This document shows, in pieces, positions 1-12,884 of a DNA stretch of 64,000 nt. The position numbers and the translations under genes were made by a program. Within the stretch, counting starts at the first letter, position 1. Each line of letters begins with the position of its first letter. This DNA is from Callaeas wilsoni (taxonomy: Eukaryota; Chordata; Aves; Passeriformes; Callaeidae), in NCBI GenBank assembly GCA_013398955.1, contig VWPU01008489.1:62001-126000 (forward strand). Reading direction: 5' to 3'. The notes below the pieces were generated by a model. The model searched no databases and was not told where the DNA came from. It was given only the letters and a program-made list of their open reading frames with translations.

Positions 1-103
1 GAGTGCAAAGTATCTTATACATATTCCTGCTCCTGTCCTGGCAGTGGTGACATGGAAAGCCTTGATGCCAGCCCTTCTACCGATGCTGCGGCCCAGGCTA
101 CAG
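1..103 (+). CDS. Candidate 3' end of a protein-coding exon (unidentified gene)
   Basis: Seen: the stretch is open in two plus-strand frames up to a plausible splice donor (CAG|gtaatt, GT at 104-105). The frame beginning at base 1 reads 34 codons, ends in phase 1, and contains a Cys-Ser-Cys-Pro stretch followed by an acidic Ser/Asp/Ala-rich tail (for example MESLDASPSTDAAAQ). Its codons have a purine-first, pyrimidine-last flavour that the other open frame lacks. The frame beginning at base 2 ends in phase 0 and reads a hydrophobic, less codon-like peptide. I recognise no protein family. The exon would begin upstream of the window. Base composition is richer in GC than the following sequence. 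Alternatively it is a non-coding exon or chance openness, since 103 bases are easily open by luck. Confidence 0.3.
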
Positions 104-1282
104 GTAATTCTCTCCACAGGATTTTAAATAAATCTCTGCATTAAGTGACAGTCTAAATCTTTAATGATAACTGGTGTTCCTAGACCTCAAACACTGCAGA
201 TAGCAGATATTATGGGCTCTTGCTTCTTAGGAGGTAATTTTTCAATCACACTAATTTTCTTAACCTTAGCAATTTCTACATATTATTTCATTTTTTTCCC
301 TGTTACTTTTTTTTGCCACCAAAGTACTTTACTGTGACTTACAAAATATTTGGAAAATCTCTCTTTCAAAGCTAGACTCTCTAATCACATTGGAAGGAAA
401 CAAATCTTTCTCACTCTCTTCATATTGGATTATGTCAAAGATTAGCTTCGATTTAAGCAATGTTGTACGAAGTTTTGCAAAGGATTTTCTTTTTAAACTA
501 CAACCATATGTTTTACTCCATTGAAACAGCTTACATATTGAGTATATGAGATTGATTGATGACATTTGCTCCAGTCATTTCACTAGTCATTTATTCATTT
601 AAGGTTAGGTTAAGGATGTTTATTAAATGATTAGCAAAGCAACTCATTGATCATTGTTCCCTGTTTCTGGCTAGAAGCAACTGAGGAGCAATGATTTGAA
701 ACAAAAAATATACTAGCTTTTTATAACATGAATATACAGGAATATTAATTACTGTTTTGCAACTTCTTTATCATAAATACTTGTAGCAAATACATTACAG
801 TTCCCCATAAAAAAAGATCCCAAACAAGGCTACAGAATGAACAGTCACTGGCCCAACAGCAGCCTAATCCCATGCCTCTCTCTTTCCTCTGTTTCCCACT
901 CACCAAAACAGATCGTAGTACACATCACCCTAGTTTCCAGTTTTCTTCATTGGCACACAGTTGAATATTCAAAGTCACCTTCTTTCTATATCGTTTGAGG
1001 AAATGGATCCAAGATGCTGAAGAGGCCACCTTGCCTCATGAAGCTGCAGCCTCCCTCTTGATGCTCTCCCTCTCAGCTTCTCAGCAATTGAGCTTTCTCT
1101 GTCCTTAGTGATGTTTCAATAGAGTGGAGCTTGGTCTTTCCTGGCAGACTGCCTGAGACAACAAAATTCCTTTTTCCAGGAAGGAAGAGCAACATGGGGA
1201 ATCATTATTTTCAGTTCATATGTAGATACTGCTTTCTCTGATCCTGGTCTTCCACAAAGCAAAGCAAAAGTAGGTGAGAAAT
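104..1282. other. Non-coding stretch, nothing recognised
   Basis: AT-rich sequence with short T-runs. No open frame of note and no recognisable repeat. If the first 103 bases are an exon, this is the start of its downstream intron. Confidence 0.5.
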
Positions 1283-1337
1283 GGGAAGGGAAGGGAAGGG
1301 AAGGGAAGGGAAGGGAAGGGAAGGGAAGGGAAGGGAA
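1283..1337 (+). repeat. (GGGAA)11 microsatellite
   Basis: Eleven uninterrupted copies of the pentamer GGGAA, followed by a decayed end (AAAAG). The plus strand is pure purine with eleven G-triplets separated by AA, so it can in principle fold into intramolecular G-quadruplexes with 2-nt loops. The homopurine-homopyrimidine mirror symmetry could also support triplex DNA. Such tracts mutate quickly in length, so the copy number is likely polymorphic and prone to assembly error. Confidence 0.97.
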
Positions 1338-1644
1338 AAGGCACGGAAAAACCCAGAAGTAAAAAGAAGTCCTCTAAGAAGGATGGAGACATTATAATGG
1401 CTTCAACTATCCTACATAAATGTTCTCTGAAACAGATTTAAGGTAATTGCCAAGTAGGGCTGAGGAAGTGAAAAAGAGGAGGGAGCAGACATGCACAGGG
1501 AGTGTCTGCATGGCTGAATGGTGGGAGCTGAGGAGAAAAGACTGAGTTTTGATCACACTAGTGGGTTATGGCTTCAGGACTATGTGTTCATCTCAAGTCT
1601 TCATGGATACTGAAGCTCATTGCAATGGCTGGGCCTAAGTCCAC
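1338..1644. other. Purine-biased non-coding stretch
   Basis: Continues the purine bias of the adjoining microsatellite for about 200 bases (AG-rich runs near 1,450-1,500). No gene or repeat family recognised. Confidence 0.4.
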
Positions 1645-2135
1645 AGATGCTAGCTATATTTCCAAGCATGAGGATTTATGCAGTTATAGACCAATCAACT
1701 TGACTTCCATTTCCTGAAAATACCAAAATAAATAATGTCTGTAAGCAGAAATAAAAGTATAAGATTATAAGAAGCAACTTTTAAGGGTTTATCAAGAATA
1801 AATACTGTCAAGAAATATTAATCAGATTCTTTCTGCTAATGGCATTGAATAGGAAGGAGCAGTAGATATTTTACAGATTTATAATAGTAAAGTTTTTGGC
1901 ATGGTCTCAAGTGGTATTCTAAAAGCAGTGAAATATGGAGGAACTGAAACTGTTGTCAGGTGGGTGAACAGTGGATGAACTATCCTGTGGGAATAGTCAT
2001 CAGAGCAGTCTTATTTGGTTTAAAGAGTTTAGAGTTGCAGAGTTTCATGAAGAAGTTTGTGAGCCAGGGACCAGTTTTGAAGTCTACCTTGTTCAGTGCT
2101 TTGGGTGGCTTCAGGGTGGTTGTAGGCTGAGACTT
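1645..2135 (+). mobile_element. Ancient CR1-like LINE fragment (reverse transcriptase region)
   Basis: From memory of amniote CR1 consensus sequences, the order of blocks matches the reverse transcriptase part of CR1 ORF2. There is the 'TATAGACCAATCAACTTGAC' block (1,684 on), then the 'GGTTTATCAAGAATAAAT' block (about 1,786), then the motif A block near 1,860-1,910, then 'AGGTGGGTG' (about 1,958). In motif A the residues read VDILQIYNSKVFGMV where CR1 has VDVVYLDFSKAFDTV, so both aspartates of the motif are lost. Frameshifts and stops are frequent: this is a dead, highly diverged fossil truncated at both ends. The 3' edge is soft; similarity fades after about 2,100. Divergence suggests it predates the bird radiation, but no number can be given without an alignment. 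Confidence 0.72.
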
Positions 2136-5100
2136 AGGAAAGTCCCATCCTACTTTTAGAAGATAATGGCAAAAATAGCATGAGACAGGTCATGCTCCTT
2201 GTGTATAACTGTGGGTTGTGTTTGATGGGACTACCAAACAAGTTGCCTTTCAGAGTGTTTCAAGGACTTTCAGATAAACAGAGGAATCTTTATATAGTGT
2301 CCATGTGGGTATATTTGGGGAAGATCAAAGTTGTCACCGGGGCTGCTAGATGGGACCTGAGAGCACTTCAGCAGGAGAGGCAGGTGTGCAGGTGGCCCTC
2401 AGCAGTGTATTTGTGGCCTAAAGCGCAGCCTCTGCAGAGGGTAGACTTTCATAGAACAGGCCCCAAATATTAGGGAAATAATATTACAATGGGAATTATT
2501 ACTTTAGTTTCACAAGTATCTTACCCACCTCATCATTTTATTTGTGTGAAATAGCATGTGAAGAGCATATTCACTCCCTACAAACATAAAGACCAGACTA
2601 ATTTGCATTAGAGGAATTTTGCATTTATTCTCAGAACACACCGAATTTTATTATAAATGATATTTGGACTCTGAATTTTTTCATATAGGAGCAGCTTTCA
2701 CCAACTAGAAAATAAATTTGAGGGAAAAATTATTTATCCATGTCTATTCAAAATTGTTTAATACATGTTTATTCATGTAGAAGCTATGTTGATAGTTAAT
2801 GCATGTAAATAATGCTGAAAATAAGGAAAGAACAGTCCAATGAAGGACTGCCAAATATTTTAGTCTATCTGCTCCAAAAAAGCAAGTGTAGCTGCTGTAT
2901 TTGCATACGTAACAATGTACATTTAGATGTTTTGAAAAACTCATTTACAGTGTTTATAAAATTTGGGATTTTGTCATCAGAAAGAACACAAAGATATAGC
3001 AGCTTCCAAAGCACTGAAGGGAATGTACAAATTTTACATTTTAAGTTACTACTAATAAGCAGCTTGTTAGTTTATTGAGGAACGTTTAAGGATAGAGGAA
3101 ATGAATAAGCATGAAGTACAGCTGGTATATTGAAAGGGAACTTACATGACAACTGCCAAATACCCTGCAGCAAAGAGGTTTAATAAAATAAATAGAAAAA
3201 ACACCAGGATGCTTTCTTTATTGCAGCACTACCAAAGTGTAATAAAGAAATCAAACACACAACAAACAAAGTAAACTAAAATGCTGATCCCATATTATTG
3301 AACTGTTAATAAATCCTACTGAGGGTTCTCTGTTAAATGCAAATGGATCTGTAAGCCATAAGTAACAAATATGAAAACTCATCTAAAATAGTTAGTGCAG
3401 ATCCTACGGAAGATAATGCCTTCTGAGAAGTAAACACTGTAAAATGATGGGGAAAAAAATCAAACTAATTTGATGGCCTACTTGATGCAGCTGGTAGGGA
3501 ACCTAAACAGCACACTAGAGTTTGGGTTTACTACTCTGTGAGGGCTTCATCACCACCAATAAACTGGGTGTGAATTTGGGGCGATGGCTTCTAATCAATC
3601 CAGTACTACTCCCTGCATCATTAAGGGCTTGACCCAGGTGAATGTAGGCTCCATGGCTGCCAGACCACACTAAATTAAAAAAGAAAATAAACTCCATGAG
3701 CCACTGGGGACTTGCAGTTACAGAAGCTTCTTGTGACTCCAAGAGCAATATTTCCCCTGGTGACCACAGGATGCTGGATGGAGAATGAACAAGCTTGGCT
3801 GCAGAGCCCGAATCTGCTCATTTGATTGCTGGGCTGTACCTGGACCACAGGCTTTTTAGAGTGCTACTATGGGTCTACACCGAATGCAGCCAGAGAAAGC
3901 CGAGACTTGCTAACATGGCTGTGGCTTGTGAAGTCACACAAAGCATGAGCAGCAGTGTTGAAAATAGAATTCACTAAGTCCTGCCTCCTAAGCCCATCCT
4001 TCAATCAGTAAAATAAAGTGAAAAAAGCCCTCTCCCTGTAGATACCGGCCAAATCCATTTGTGCTTTGTTATAACTCCATTGTTCCCTGGTATCAGGAAA
4101 TCTTATAATCCGTGGGCACAGGGGTAGTTTATAAATTTAAAATTTTTCTTGACATTCAATCCTTTCCAGGATTTGAACTCAATTCAAGTGTATTTCCACA
4201 AATGTCTTTGCCTGAAACTTTTACAGAAGGCTCACAGCTACAGGTTTGGCCATTAAAGATCCATTTCTGTGTTAAACAGAGTCGTCGTCCCCATTAAAAT
4301 TGACAGCCAGGTCCATATGTTCCATAAAATAATGGAAAGGGTCATTGTGAACAATGCTGCAATGGATCCCAAAGTTCTCATAACCCTTTGGAGTGTGCTT
4401 TCACAGTAAATTCACAGGAACCTTTCAAAGAATACTGCTTTGCAGTTCAGTTTTACCTCTCACTTACACAGAGCAGAAAACCCAGCCAAATCCAAATATT
4501 CACCACATTTTCTTATATAGAGTTCCAAATATGTGCAATGGATTGCTTGCCACTTTGAGAAGGCAGAAAACAACTTTTCTGTCAGGTTGGGTTAGGAGTT
4601 TGCATTCAGTCTAATCCAGTGTTCCTTGATAGTCCACGTAGTGTCTGTCCTCTGCCTTCTACCTTACTGCTTCTCCTTTTCTCGGCAGCTAGGCTCAAAT
4701 TCTCCCTCATTCTCATCTAATGTGGAAGGTCATCTAATCCTGCTAATAAAGATTTTGAGAAAAGGTTGGAGCATTTTTTATTCGTAAGTAAAGCTAACTG
4801 CTGTCAACCCAACTTAGAAATCTCTGATTCCTGCCCTTGTTTTTGCCCAGGCATTATGCAACCATGGTAAATTGAGTAGCCACAGTGTTATCCCACTGGC
4901 TTTTCACACATTTAGTTAGCAGTAGAACATGCCCAAGATTTCAGTCATGGATACAGTTTGTGTACACTCTGTTAGCCTGGAAATTATATTATTCCATTTC
5001 ATTTGAAGATCTAGGATTCCTTATATGAGGCATTGCTGTCATAGGTTCTGATAAAAAATATAAAATATTAGAAGAACATACTTGAGTAATCAATGATAGT

Positions 5101-8100
5101 GTCCTGCATTTTTCCAAATCAGAGCAATAAAAGCTGACATCTCAGTAGTTCATCTAACCATGTACATATCTAATCTCATTAAAATATCTTAGAACTTTAA
5201 CACTTTGGGTAACAACATTTTTCCTATCTGCACTGACAGCTTAATATGCTGCATTCATATCAGCTCTTGTGGGCAAGGTGAAAAGCAAGGTGAAATTAAC
5301 TTCCAGCATCAGTTGGAACTGCAGCTGCAGCACAGAGTTGTGCCTTTACTCTTCCATAACTTCTGAAAACAAACTCCAAGGTGATACTGAAAGCAGTATA
5401 CACCAATAGAGGTCCAGTACTTTATCTAAAAGGACAAATATGTTTTGTCAGGAATGCAAATCAAATTATTTCCATTGGTTTTTTTTTTCGGAGGGTTCAT
5501 GGAGTTCTTTCTTGTGATTAGTGGTACCATTTTACTATGAGCTTCTCACTAGCCTATCACTCTTTTAATCAAATTTCTTCCAATGCAACCTTTCCCTAGG
5601 CTTGGCTAAGCAGAGAGAAGCTGCTTTGTGAAGAATATCCTTGTTGCTTATTCCAAACAAAGGCAGTGCAGCAGGTGCAGAATGTGGCGCTGTCAGCTAC
5701 TGCTTCCCCCAAGTTACTTGTTCTCTCAGTGCCACTTCTCTTACACTGGAAATACTGCTATGCTCTCCTTCTGCTTCTCTGCCTTTTCAAGAAGAGAGGT
5801 ATGGATGATTCTTCTTCTCACCAATATGGGAAGAATGCAGCCTAGGCTTGTCCTCATCTTCTGCTATTGAATGCTAACAAGCACAGAAACCCCTTCAAGT
5901 TCTCTGTCCCAGATCCACTCCTAGACTGCTGGATTAGCTGACATTTATTTATTGTCATACATGACCTGTTGTACACCTTAATTCCATCTACTTGCTTTTT
6001 GTCATTGTTTTACCTTTTTTATTTTTTTGCAATTTTTTTTCACTACTGATACTGAAGCATTTGAGATAATTCTGTTTTCTCAACTGGAGTGACTTGTTTT
6101 ATTCTCTGTAACCTCTCAACAGCTTTCCACACAAAAAAAAAGCTCCAAAAATGCCTACTCTCTTCTTCCAGGAGATTATCCTCCACCATCTTAGGTAATC
6201 AGGAGCCTGTAGCAGTCCAGACATGTTAAAAATTAGCGATTTACTGTAACCAATATTATGCAATTATAGTATTTTAGCAACTAGCGCAATTCTTTTGTGT
6301 GTTTAATGTAACAAAGCCCTATTGTGTTCAATGTGGGAAAGCAAATAATTTTTAAAACGTGATTAATTGTGTAAGTATGGACCTTTTAAGTACATGTGGC
6401 AAGCCCTATGCTATGGGAATGGCACTTACTGCTCTCTCAGCATGAGTCCGACGAAGTAAACAAGAAGTTAAAATACAGCCGATAGTCTCCCTGGCATTCA
6501 TTAACATAGCATAGAAAGCAGAAACTAGCCACATTTTATATAAAAAGACTCTAGAAATCTGTGTCTACTTACATTAACGTTAGCCAATTGGTGGGTGCCA
6601 ACTATGCACATAGCATGTTTTATTTATAGGTCTATATAGTAGTCAAAAACATTCTATCATGGAAATGTGTTATTCATTAATTCATATTTTGCTCAGCCTT
6701 ACTTTTTGAACCCATCCAGGTGTTTTTTAAATGATGAGGGTAATTTAATACCAGACAGCATTAGCATTCACCCTATTTTTCAATTCCATATAACTAAATA
6801 TTCCTCCTAATTTTGTCTATTATTTACCTAATTAGCTCACATATACTGCAAACTAGAGTTTCCCAGTGTTTTTATGACAAAATTCCACACAATGGTAAAA
6901 AATAAAGGTGGAATAAATGGTCAACTTACTGAACAGAGTATTTGACATTAACATTTTCTCAAATATCCGTTCTTTATATCAACTGGAATGGCAAAGATTG
7001 CAATAGATATATGCTTCTGGAGCCTAATTTGTTTTAAAGTGTTCATTTAAAATGTTTAAAATGTTCATTTGAGCCTACTGTTTAAAAGCTTCATATGAGA
7101 TCTAGTCACACATTGCAGAACATAGATCACATCAAATGACCTCAACAAATCCAGCAACATGCAATGTGTATATGTTTTCACTAAAAGAGCTTTATAGGTT
7201 TCCATGACTTAACCTATGAGGTTTAAGGGATTTTAAGGAGGAAAAACAAAACCCTTTTCTTGTTGGTTCCTTTTATCTTAAATGGGAATGTGAGCTTGGC
7301 ATAATCTAATTTTAATCATGAGGAGAAATTAAAACAAAGTTAAACCAGGAACAATATATCAACACTAAAATGCTGTCAATTATTGCTTGTCACGTACATC
7401 ACTCATATAGGTCGTTTATGAATAGCCATAAAGCAACTTCTTCCATTTGCAAGGCACACAACCTTTGCCATTCAGTGATGTATGTAAATACTGGTGTCAG
7501 AGCTCCTTCTGAAACACCACCACTGGAGAGAGAGAGAGAAATCTCGCTGCCATTAAGACACACAATCCTTCAGCCTCTGAAGAAAAATAACAGTTAAGCC
7601 AGCAGTAACTTTTTATAATTAGACTTGATAATAGAGAAAATGTCAACATTGCAAATAATTTCTGCTGGGGAGCAGAGTGTTAAAATGGGGTCAAGGGCTT
7701 TTGAAGAAAATTCGCAAGTTTTTGCTAATCTCCTTGACATACAGAACTATTTTTAAGCCTTGCAGGACAAGTCAATTGTTTCCCATTAGATATTTTTGTT
7801 TTCTTTAAATTTATATTTGGATTTAATTTATTTTCACTTTTTTTTTTTAACTAATGACCATTCTGTCACTTTTTCTACATGTTTCATTTCTGAGATAGAC
7901 TGAAAAATTATGTTTTTCCTCTTCTGTGGAAACTATAAATTTTCAACCACTTACAATATCCTTCCTGAGGTTCCCAGCCCCAGATAAATATTCAGTGGAA
8001 TAGCACAGCATTTTAGAAGGGTTTCGGGTATAGTCAACATTTCCCGATATTCTCTAGAGACTTTCTAGAAGGATTTCAGAGGATACAACTAGGCATTTGG

Positions 8101-9021
8101 AAGGACAAACAGAACAAGTTCAGTTCTGCAAAACCATGTTTAAAAACTTGAATGTTGTGTTTCACAGTTCAACTTTTAGGAGTCTCCAAGAATGGTATCA
8201 CCTGTCTTGTTTTTTGTGTGACTCTTAAAGAAAAAATATTTTAAAAATCCAGGCTGATTTTAGCACTTTGTATTTCCTTGGCATGTATGCAATTTAAAGG
8301 CTCATCTCCTCAGACTCACCCAGCTGCAGCCGGAGTTGTTAAAGTGCTTCTGTTCCTTAGCTCAGAGTTTCTAGATGGGAAGGCTGCAACTGCCCATGTA
8401 TCTGGAAAAGACAAAATCAGGGTCATATTCTACAAAATGAGCCTCGGTTAAGTCTGAAGGACCTATCGATCAGACAGAGGGACAGCTGAAGAAAGCCAGA
8501 GAGTTTAGACAGAAACACTGTCTTGGGTGAAACTTTCTTACTAGGAACTTTACCCCTGGCTTTATCAGCTGCCTTAAGTCTTGAATGAGGGACCCTCTGC
8601 TACTTCACTGAAAACCAGACTTTCTTTAGCAGTGTTTCCCTATAAATAATAGTGGTCATAGTCATTTGCCAAACACTCACTTTACGAGTCATGAAAAGCA
8701 TTTGAGTCTAGCATGCAATTTAGGCAGAGATTAGGTTTCCATGTCCAAAACAACCAACCTTAATCATTACACATCCTACGTTTTCCTATTATTCATGTCT
8801 ACATGGATCATAACCTTAGTCAAATTGAGCCTATCTCTAAAACAGTTTAGGATATCTGGAAGTCCCTTGAGAGCCCTGGTGTCTTACACACTGGCAGAGG
8901 AATCCCAAAACACTTTGTCAGCAGCAGCAGGCTTAGCACAAAGCAGAGCACCAGAGCCACTTTCACTAAGTAAAATAATTTCAGAAAGAGTAACCCTTCA
9001 CTGTTTGCATGATTAGTGACT
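2136..9021. other. Long non-coding stretch, no gene recognised
   Basis: Mostly AT-rich sequence. It holds a few short open frames (the longest is 97 codons at 2,180-2,473, plus strand) without start context, splice signals or family resemblance. A (GA)7 run lies at 7,526-7,539 and T-rich runs lie near 6,016-6,040 and 7,838-7,850. The 3,500-3,980 part is less AT-rich than its surroundings, but I could not assign it to a repeat or an exon. Confidence 0.5.
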
Positions 9022-9095
9022 GTTAGTTAGTGATTAAAGCACTTTCCCAGGAAGAGGGAGGTTTGACTTCAGCTCCTTTGCTCAGTCCAAGACAT
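9022..9095 (+). mobile_element. Ancient tRNA-derived SINE remnant (MIR-like)
   Basis: The block reads like the tRNA-related head of old amniote SINEs of the type 'AGTGGTTAGAGCACT...GGTTCAAATCCC'. Here it is TTAGTGATTAAAGCACT (A-box-like, 9,028 on), followed about 20 bases later by GGTTTGACTTC (B-box-like, GGTTCRANTCC consensus, about 9,060). The spacing between the two boxes fits a tRNA-type RNA polymerase III promoter. There is no intact cloverleaf, so it is not a functional tRNA gene. The assignment rests on remembered consensus and a short match. Confidence 0.45.
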
Positions 9096-9757
9096 CCAGA
9101 CTTCTTTCTATAGGGAGAAAATCATGCCTGCAGTGTCAAAAAAAAATTTGCACACTCCTGGTGCAGAATTGTGCCAAAGATGCAGCAAGTTAGAAAGAAA
9201 ACCAAGAGCAAATACTTCCCTATTAGGCCATATTACTGAAATGGGAGCTACCTGATGAGAGTAGTCCTTGTCTTTAAACAGTGTTATTGCTCAAGACAAT
9301 TTTTGAAAGGGAAAATAGTTCTAAATGCTGCTGAGGCTACTGCTGCTCAAAGTCCACAGTGTTCAGACTAGACAAAAACTAACACTGGGGATAGATCCAG
9401 AATTTGCATCAGTGTTTCCTCTTCCAGCAGGAGGGTGGTTCTAGATATATGCAGAAGTGCAGAATAGTCTCTTTGCATAGAAAGAGGTGCAAAAAAAGTA
9501 TTATTATTCCTGTCTCTGGTTACCTGCTGTGTATAATTTTGAACCTCATATACCAAGAGAGATGAGCCTTGTATAATGCATATATCCAGTATTTTTTAAA
9601 GAGGTGTTTAATGCAGAATTAGCAAGTGGGAGTCCTACTAGATACATATGTAATCACTGAGTTTTAGATCCAGTCAGAGTTTGGTTTCCCCTATTGCCTG
9701 GAGAGATCCTTTTGTGAAGTCAGCCATACCAAACAAAGATGATAATAAAGAAGCGGA
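9096..9757. other. Non-coding stretch, nothing recognised
   Basis: AT-rich, no repeat family or credible exon seen. Confidence 0.5.
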
Positions 9758-9780
9758 TGAATCTTCTGAGAGAAGATTCA
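9758..9780. repeat. Perfect 10-bp inverted repeat, 3-nt loop
   Basis: TGAATCTTCT, loop GAG, AGAAGATTCA: both arms are exactly complementary. The palindrome contains two GAAnnTTC units separated by 5 bases, which resembles a gapped heat-shock-factor site. That resemblance may be accidental. Confidence 0.9.
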
Positions 9781-12700
9781 AACCCTGTCTTCAACAATGG
9801 TGATTCATGCTCACACTGCTCTCTGTGTTTTGTCTGATGTTCCTCAGAAACATCTACTGGCAATGCTGAGCCATCCATAATATAAGTGCAAACAGTTAAG
9901 CTGCAGGTGTTTTTCAGGTTCTGCCACACTGAGATTCTGAGGACTCCCCCCAATTCAGTTTCTGATTGTTTACAATCTCCCGCTGTGCCTGCAATATGCT
10001 TGAATTGTACTTAAAACACATAAATCTGCCTTCAAAGGCAGCTTGGGAGGCAAAAGTGTGGCTAGGGAATTTTAAATGGAAGGGACAAGCAATGGCTACA
10101 AAGAGCTCACTTTTTAGTAGTAGGTGTTGCAGTTTGTTCCAATTACAGCACACATTAGAGTGTGAAATGTTCATGCCAATCTAGTAAAAGGAAAAAGTAC
10201 ACGCAATGCTGAAATTAACACCTTTGTAATTATAGACAAGCTTCTTTACTACTACCCAGCAAGTGCAGCTGAGGCAAGTTTAGAGAAAAGCAAACATAAG
10301 GGGTTGTGGGAGAGAAAATGTGACTTTTCCAATCTGACTTGATAATTGGAACCTTCCTTGGCAGTCAGATAAAATAATTTGCATTTCTGAGGAGAAGAAT
10401 TTAAGAGCATACTACATTTTAGAGTGTATTACATCTATACTTGTCTCACCAAAAGCAAAACAAAAAGGGCTCTTTTCTATAATTGCCTTTCTTTTCGTCA
10501 TATACTATTGAAATCACAGAGCTATACATTTGGCATTCTTCAACATAATTTATAGTTCTTTTTGCAAGTCATGCCAGTAACAGACCATCACAGAGGCAAA
10601 CATGCCTTTCATTTGCATTAAGTGAGTTGTCTCAGACTCATGGCAAAATGAATAGCTGGATATCCCCCAATAATCCCAGTCCCTTAATATTCACACTCAT
10701 TCTCAGGGACTCATCCAGGAAAATATCACTGAGTGTGTCTTTTAATTTTATTCATGTTTCCACCATAACCCTGCAGAGGCTTCTTAGTGATTGTAAGATT
10801 ATTTTAGTTAGCTTCACTTGCCAAACAGATCTTTCCCCACTTTATTATATCATCATTATTATTTCTACTATATAGGAAGTGTATCGCTGCATATCATATA
10901 TCAAAACATTACTAATGCCATTAAGACAACGCCAAGATTAGTCATGTGATATGCATGAAAAGGCAACTCAGTTCTTCAGAGAGCCTTGAACATTAGCTGA
11001 CCAATTTCTGTGCAACTAGTTTTGCATGTGCATGCCAAAGCCAGAAACAGACATCCTGCCCAGGACAGAAGAAGGAACCTCTCCCGAAATAAAGCCGAGA
11101 AGCAGAGACACCACCTTGTACTGAGGATCTTTTGAGAAAGCAGCATGCTCTCATCCAAAGGCTTTTTAGATGTTGTCAGTGTCAGAATAGATGTTTCCAA
11201 GAAGGACATAATTTGACAAGATTGATGCAGAGAAAACTTTTGACACAGCTGTAACTTTTTGCTTGCATAGAATTTTTTTGCATAAAGGGGAGAAAAACAG
11301 TGTCATTCATTTTTATCTCAAAGGACAGAAATAAGGCCACGGTCAGCCATGATTCGGACATTTCCTAACTCTTAAACCTTGCCTCTGCAACCTTATGATG
11401 CATTTGACAATGTATCTTCTTGCAATTTAATGAGAACAACACGTCGTCTCTCTCTCTAGGTCTCTAAGTCCAGATATTTCCATCTGCTTGTGTAGGTAAC
11501 TGAGGGCACTACAGTTCTGATCTTTACTGCCGATTTTTTTTTGTGGGTCATCTGATTGCAAAATGCAAAATGGTTTAATTTTTACACTTTTTTTTGGTCT
11601 AGTTTATATTTTCTGGCAATCATAATATACTACATAATAAACAAGAAATGGATGTGTAGGTTTTAATATTGACTATCACTGTTAGCAACACCCCAACTAT
11701 AATTATAACCCAGGAAGAACTGGTGTTTGGTCTTCTCTTACTGCAGTTCATGTTACTTTTCATTTGTATATCTTAGCAGAAAATATAGTGTATCTAGTCA
11801 CCATAGGAACACATTCCCCATCTGCTCTACTATCACATTTTTTCCCCTTGACTTCTGTAGATTGCAGTCCTCTCTACTATGTTGTTAAGATATGTAGGGG
11901 CCAATTTCCTCCCCATCTAAAAGGAGTTATAGCAGACATGAAAGCAGCCCTGTTTCTTAACTCTTGGAGTTCCACGTCTCTTCATGTACACCAGATTTCC
12001 AGCAGTATACCTGCAAACCAACTCTTCCTTTTCTAGTCTTTCTAGCAGTACGGCTTTTGAGAAAGTGGGCTGGAATCCTGTCAAATGCTTTTTAAGGAAA
12101 AATGCAGGGTCTTTTCGCAGATGTTTGTGTCTCGTTATGCACCGTGAGCTCCCCTCTGTCCCAGCCACATGGCTCATCATTAGAGTCACGTGCCGTGGTG
12201 CAACGGGAGAGAGTTTGCCAAGGAGCCTAGCCCGTATGAAAACCTGGGAACCGGGGGGCACTGCTCAAATTCCCAGGAGGCACAGTAGGCAGAAACAGCT
12301 TAATGTTGAACGGACTTGAAACACAGCATTTGGGTTCAGTTCAAGAAAATAAAACATTTTGATTTAGTAAGTCAAAACTAGACATAGGCATTTCCAAATT
12401 GAATTATTTTGCAACATTTAATTTAAAAAAAAGATGATATTTCAACATTTTGTTTCTTTTCTAAGGAAAAGTATATTGAAATACTGGTTTCGCCTGTGGG
12501 GTATTTTCTGTTCCCAGTGAGGAAAAAAAAGCTTTTACAAAACAACAAAATAATTCAAAGTCAGTCATATCTGCATATTGTATGCAGTGCTTTTGTTGCT
12601 AATTTTTTTTCAGTTTAAAATGCAATGAGAATTAGTGCACATACATAAGTAAAAGGGATAAAAACCAGTTTTCTGAGTTACTTGAATGTAAAAAAGGTTT

Positions 12701-12884
12701 ATGCTACATCCATAAAAGTCAATTAGATAATTTAAATTTAAAAATGTCTATAGAGAGACACAGTATAACCACAGGAATAAAGTCACTCCTTAAAAACTTT
12801 GTTTTTGGTTTAGACAAGTTCTGGTCTGCTCTTGTAAAGGAAACTACGATAGTTTTAATAGTTTATTAGGTTCAGGAATATGGA
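9781..12884. other. Long non-coding stretch with one GC-richer patch
   Basis: No gene recognised. Around 12,100-12,280 the sequence is richer in GC and CpG than its surroundings. Overlapping open frames of 114 codons (minus, 11,917-12,261) and 111 codons (plus, 11,984-12,319) occur there. Neither resembles a known family, and two-strand openness of this kind is typical of GC-rich non-coding DNA. A (TC)n run lies near 11,448-11,458. Confidence 0.45.

Noticed and set aside
9022..9095. tRNA gene
   Set aside because: Only A- and B-box-like phrases remain. No acceptor stem or cloverleaf can be formed, so a SINE remnant is the better call.
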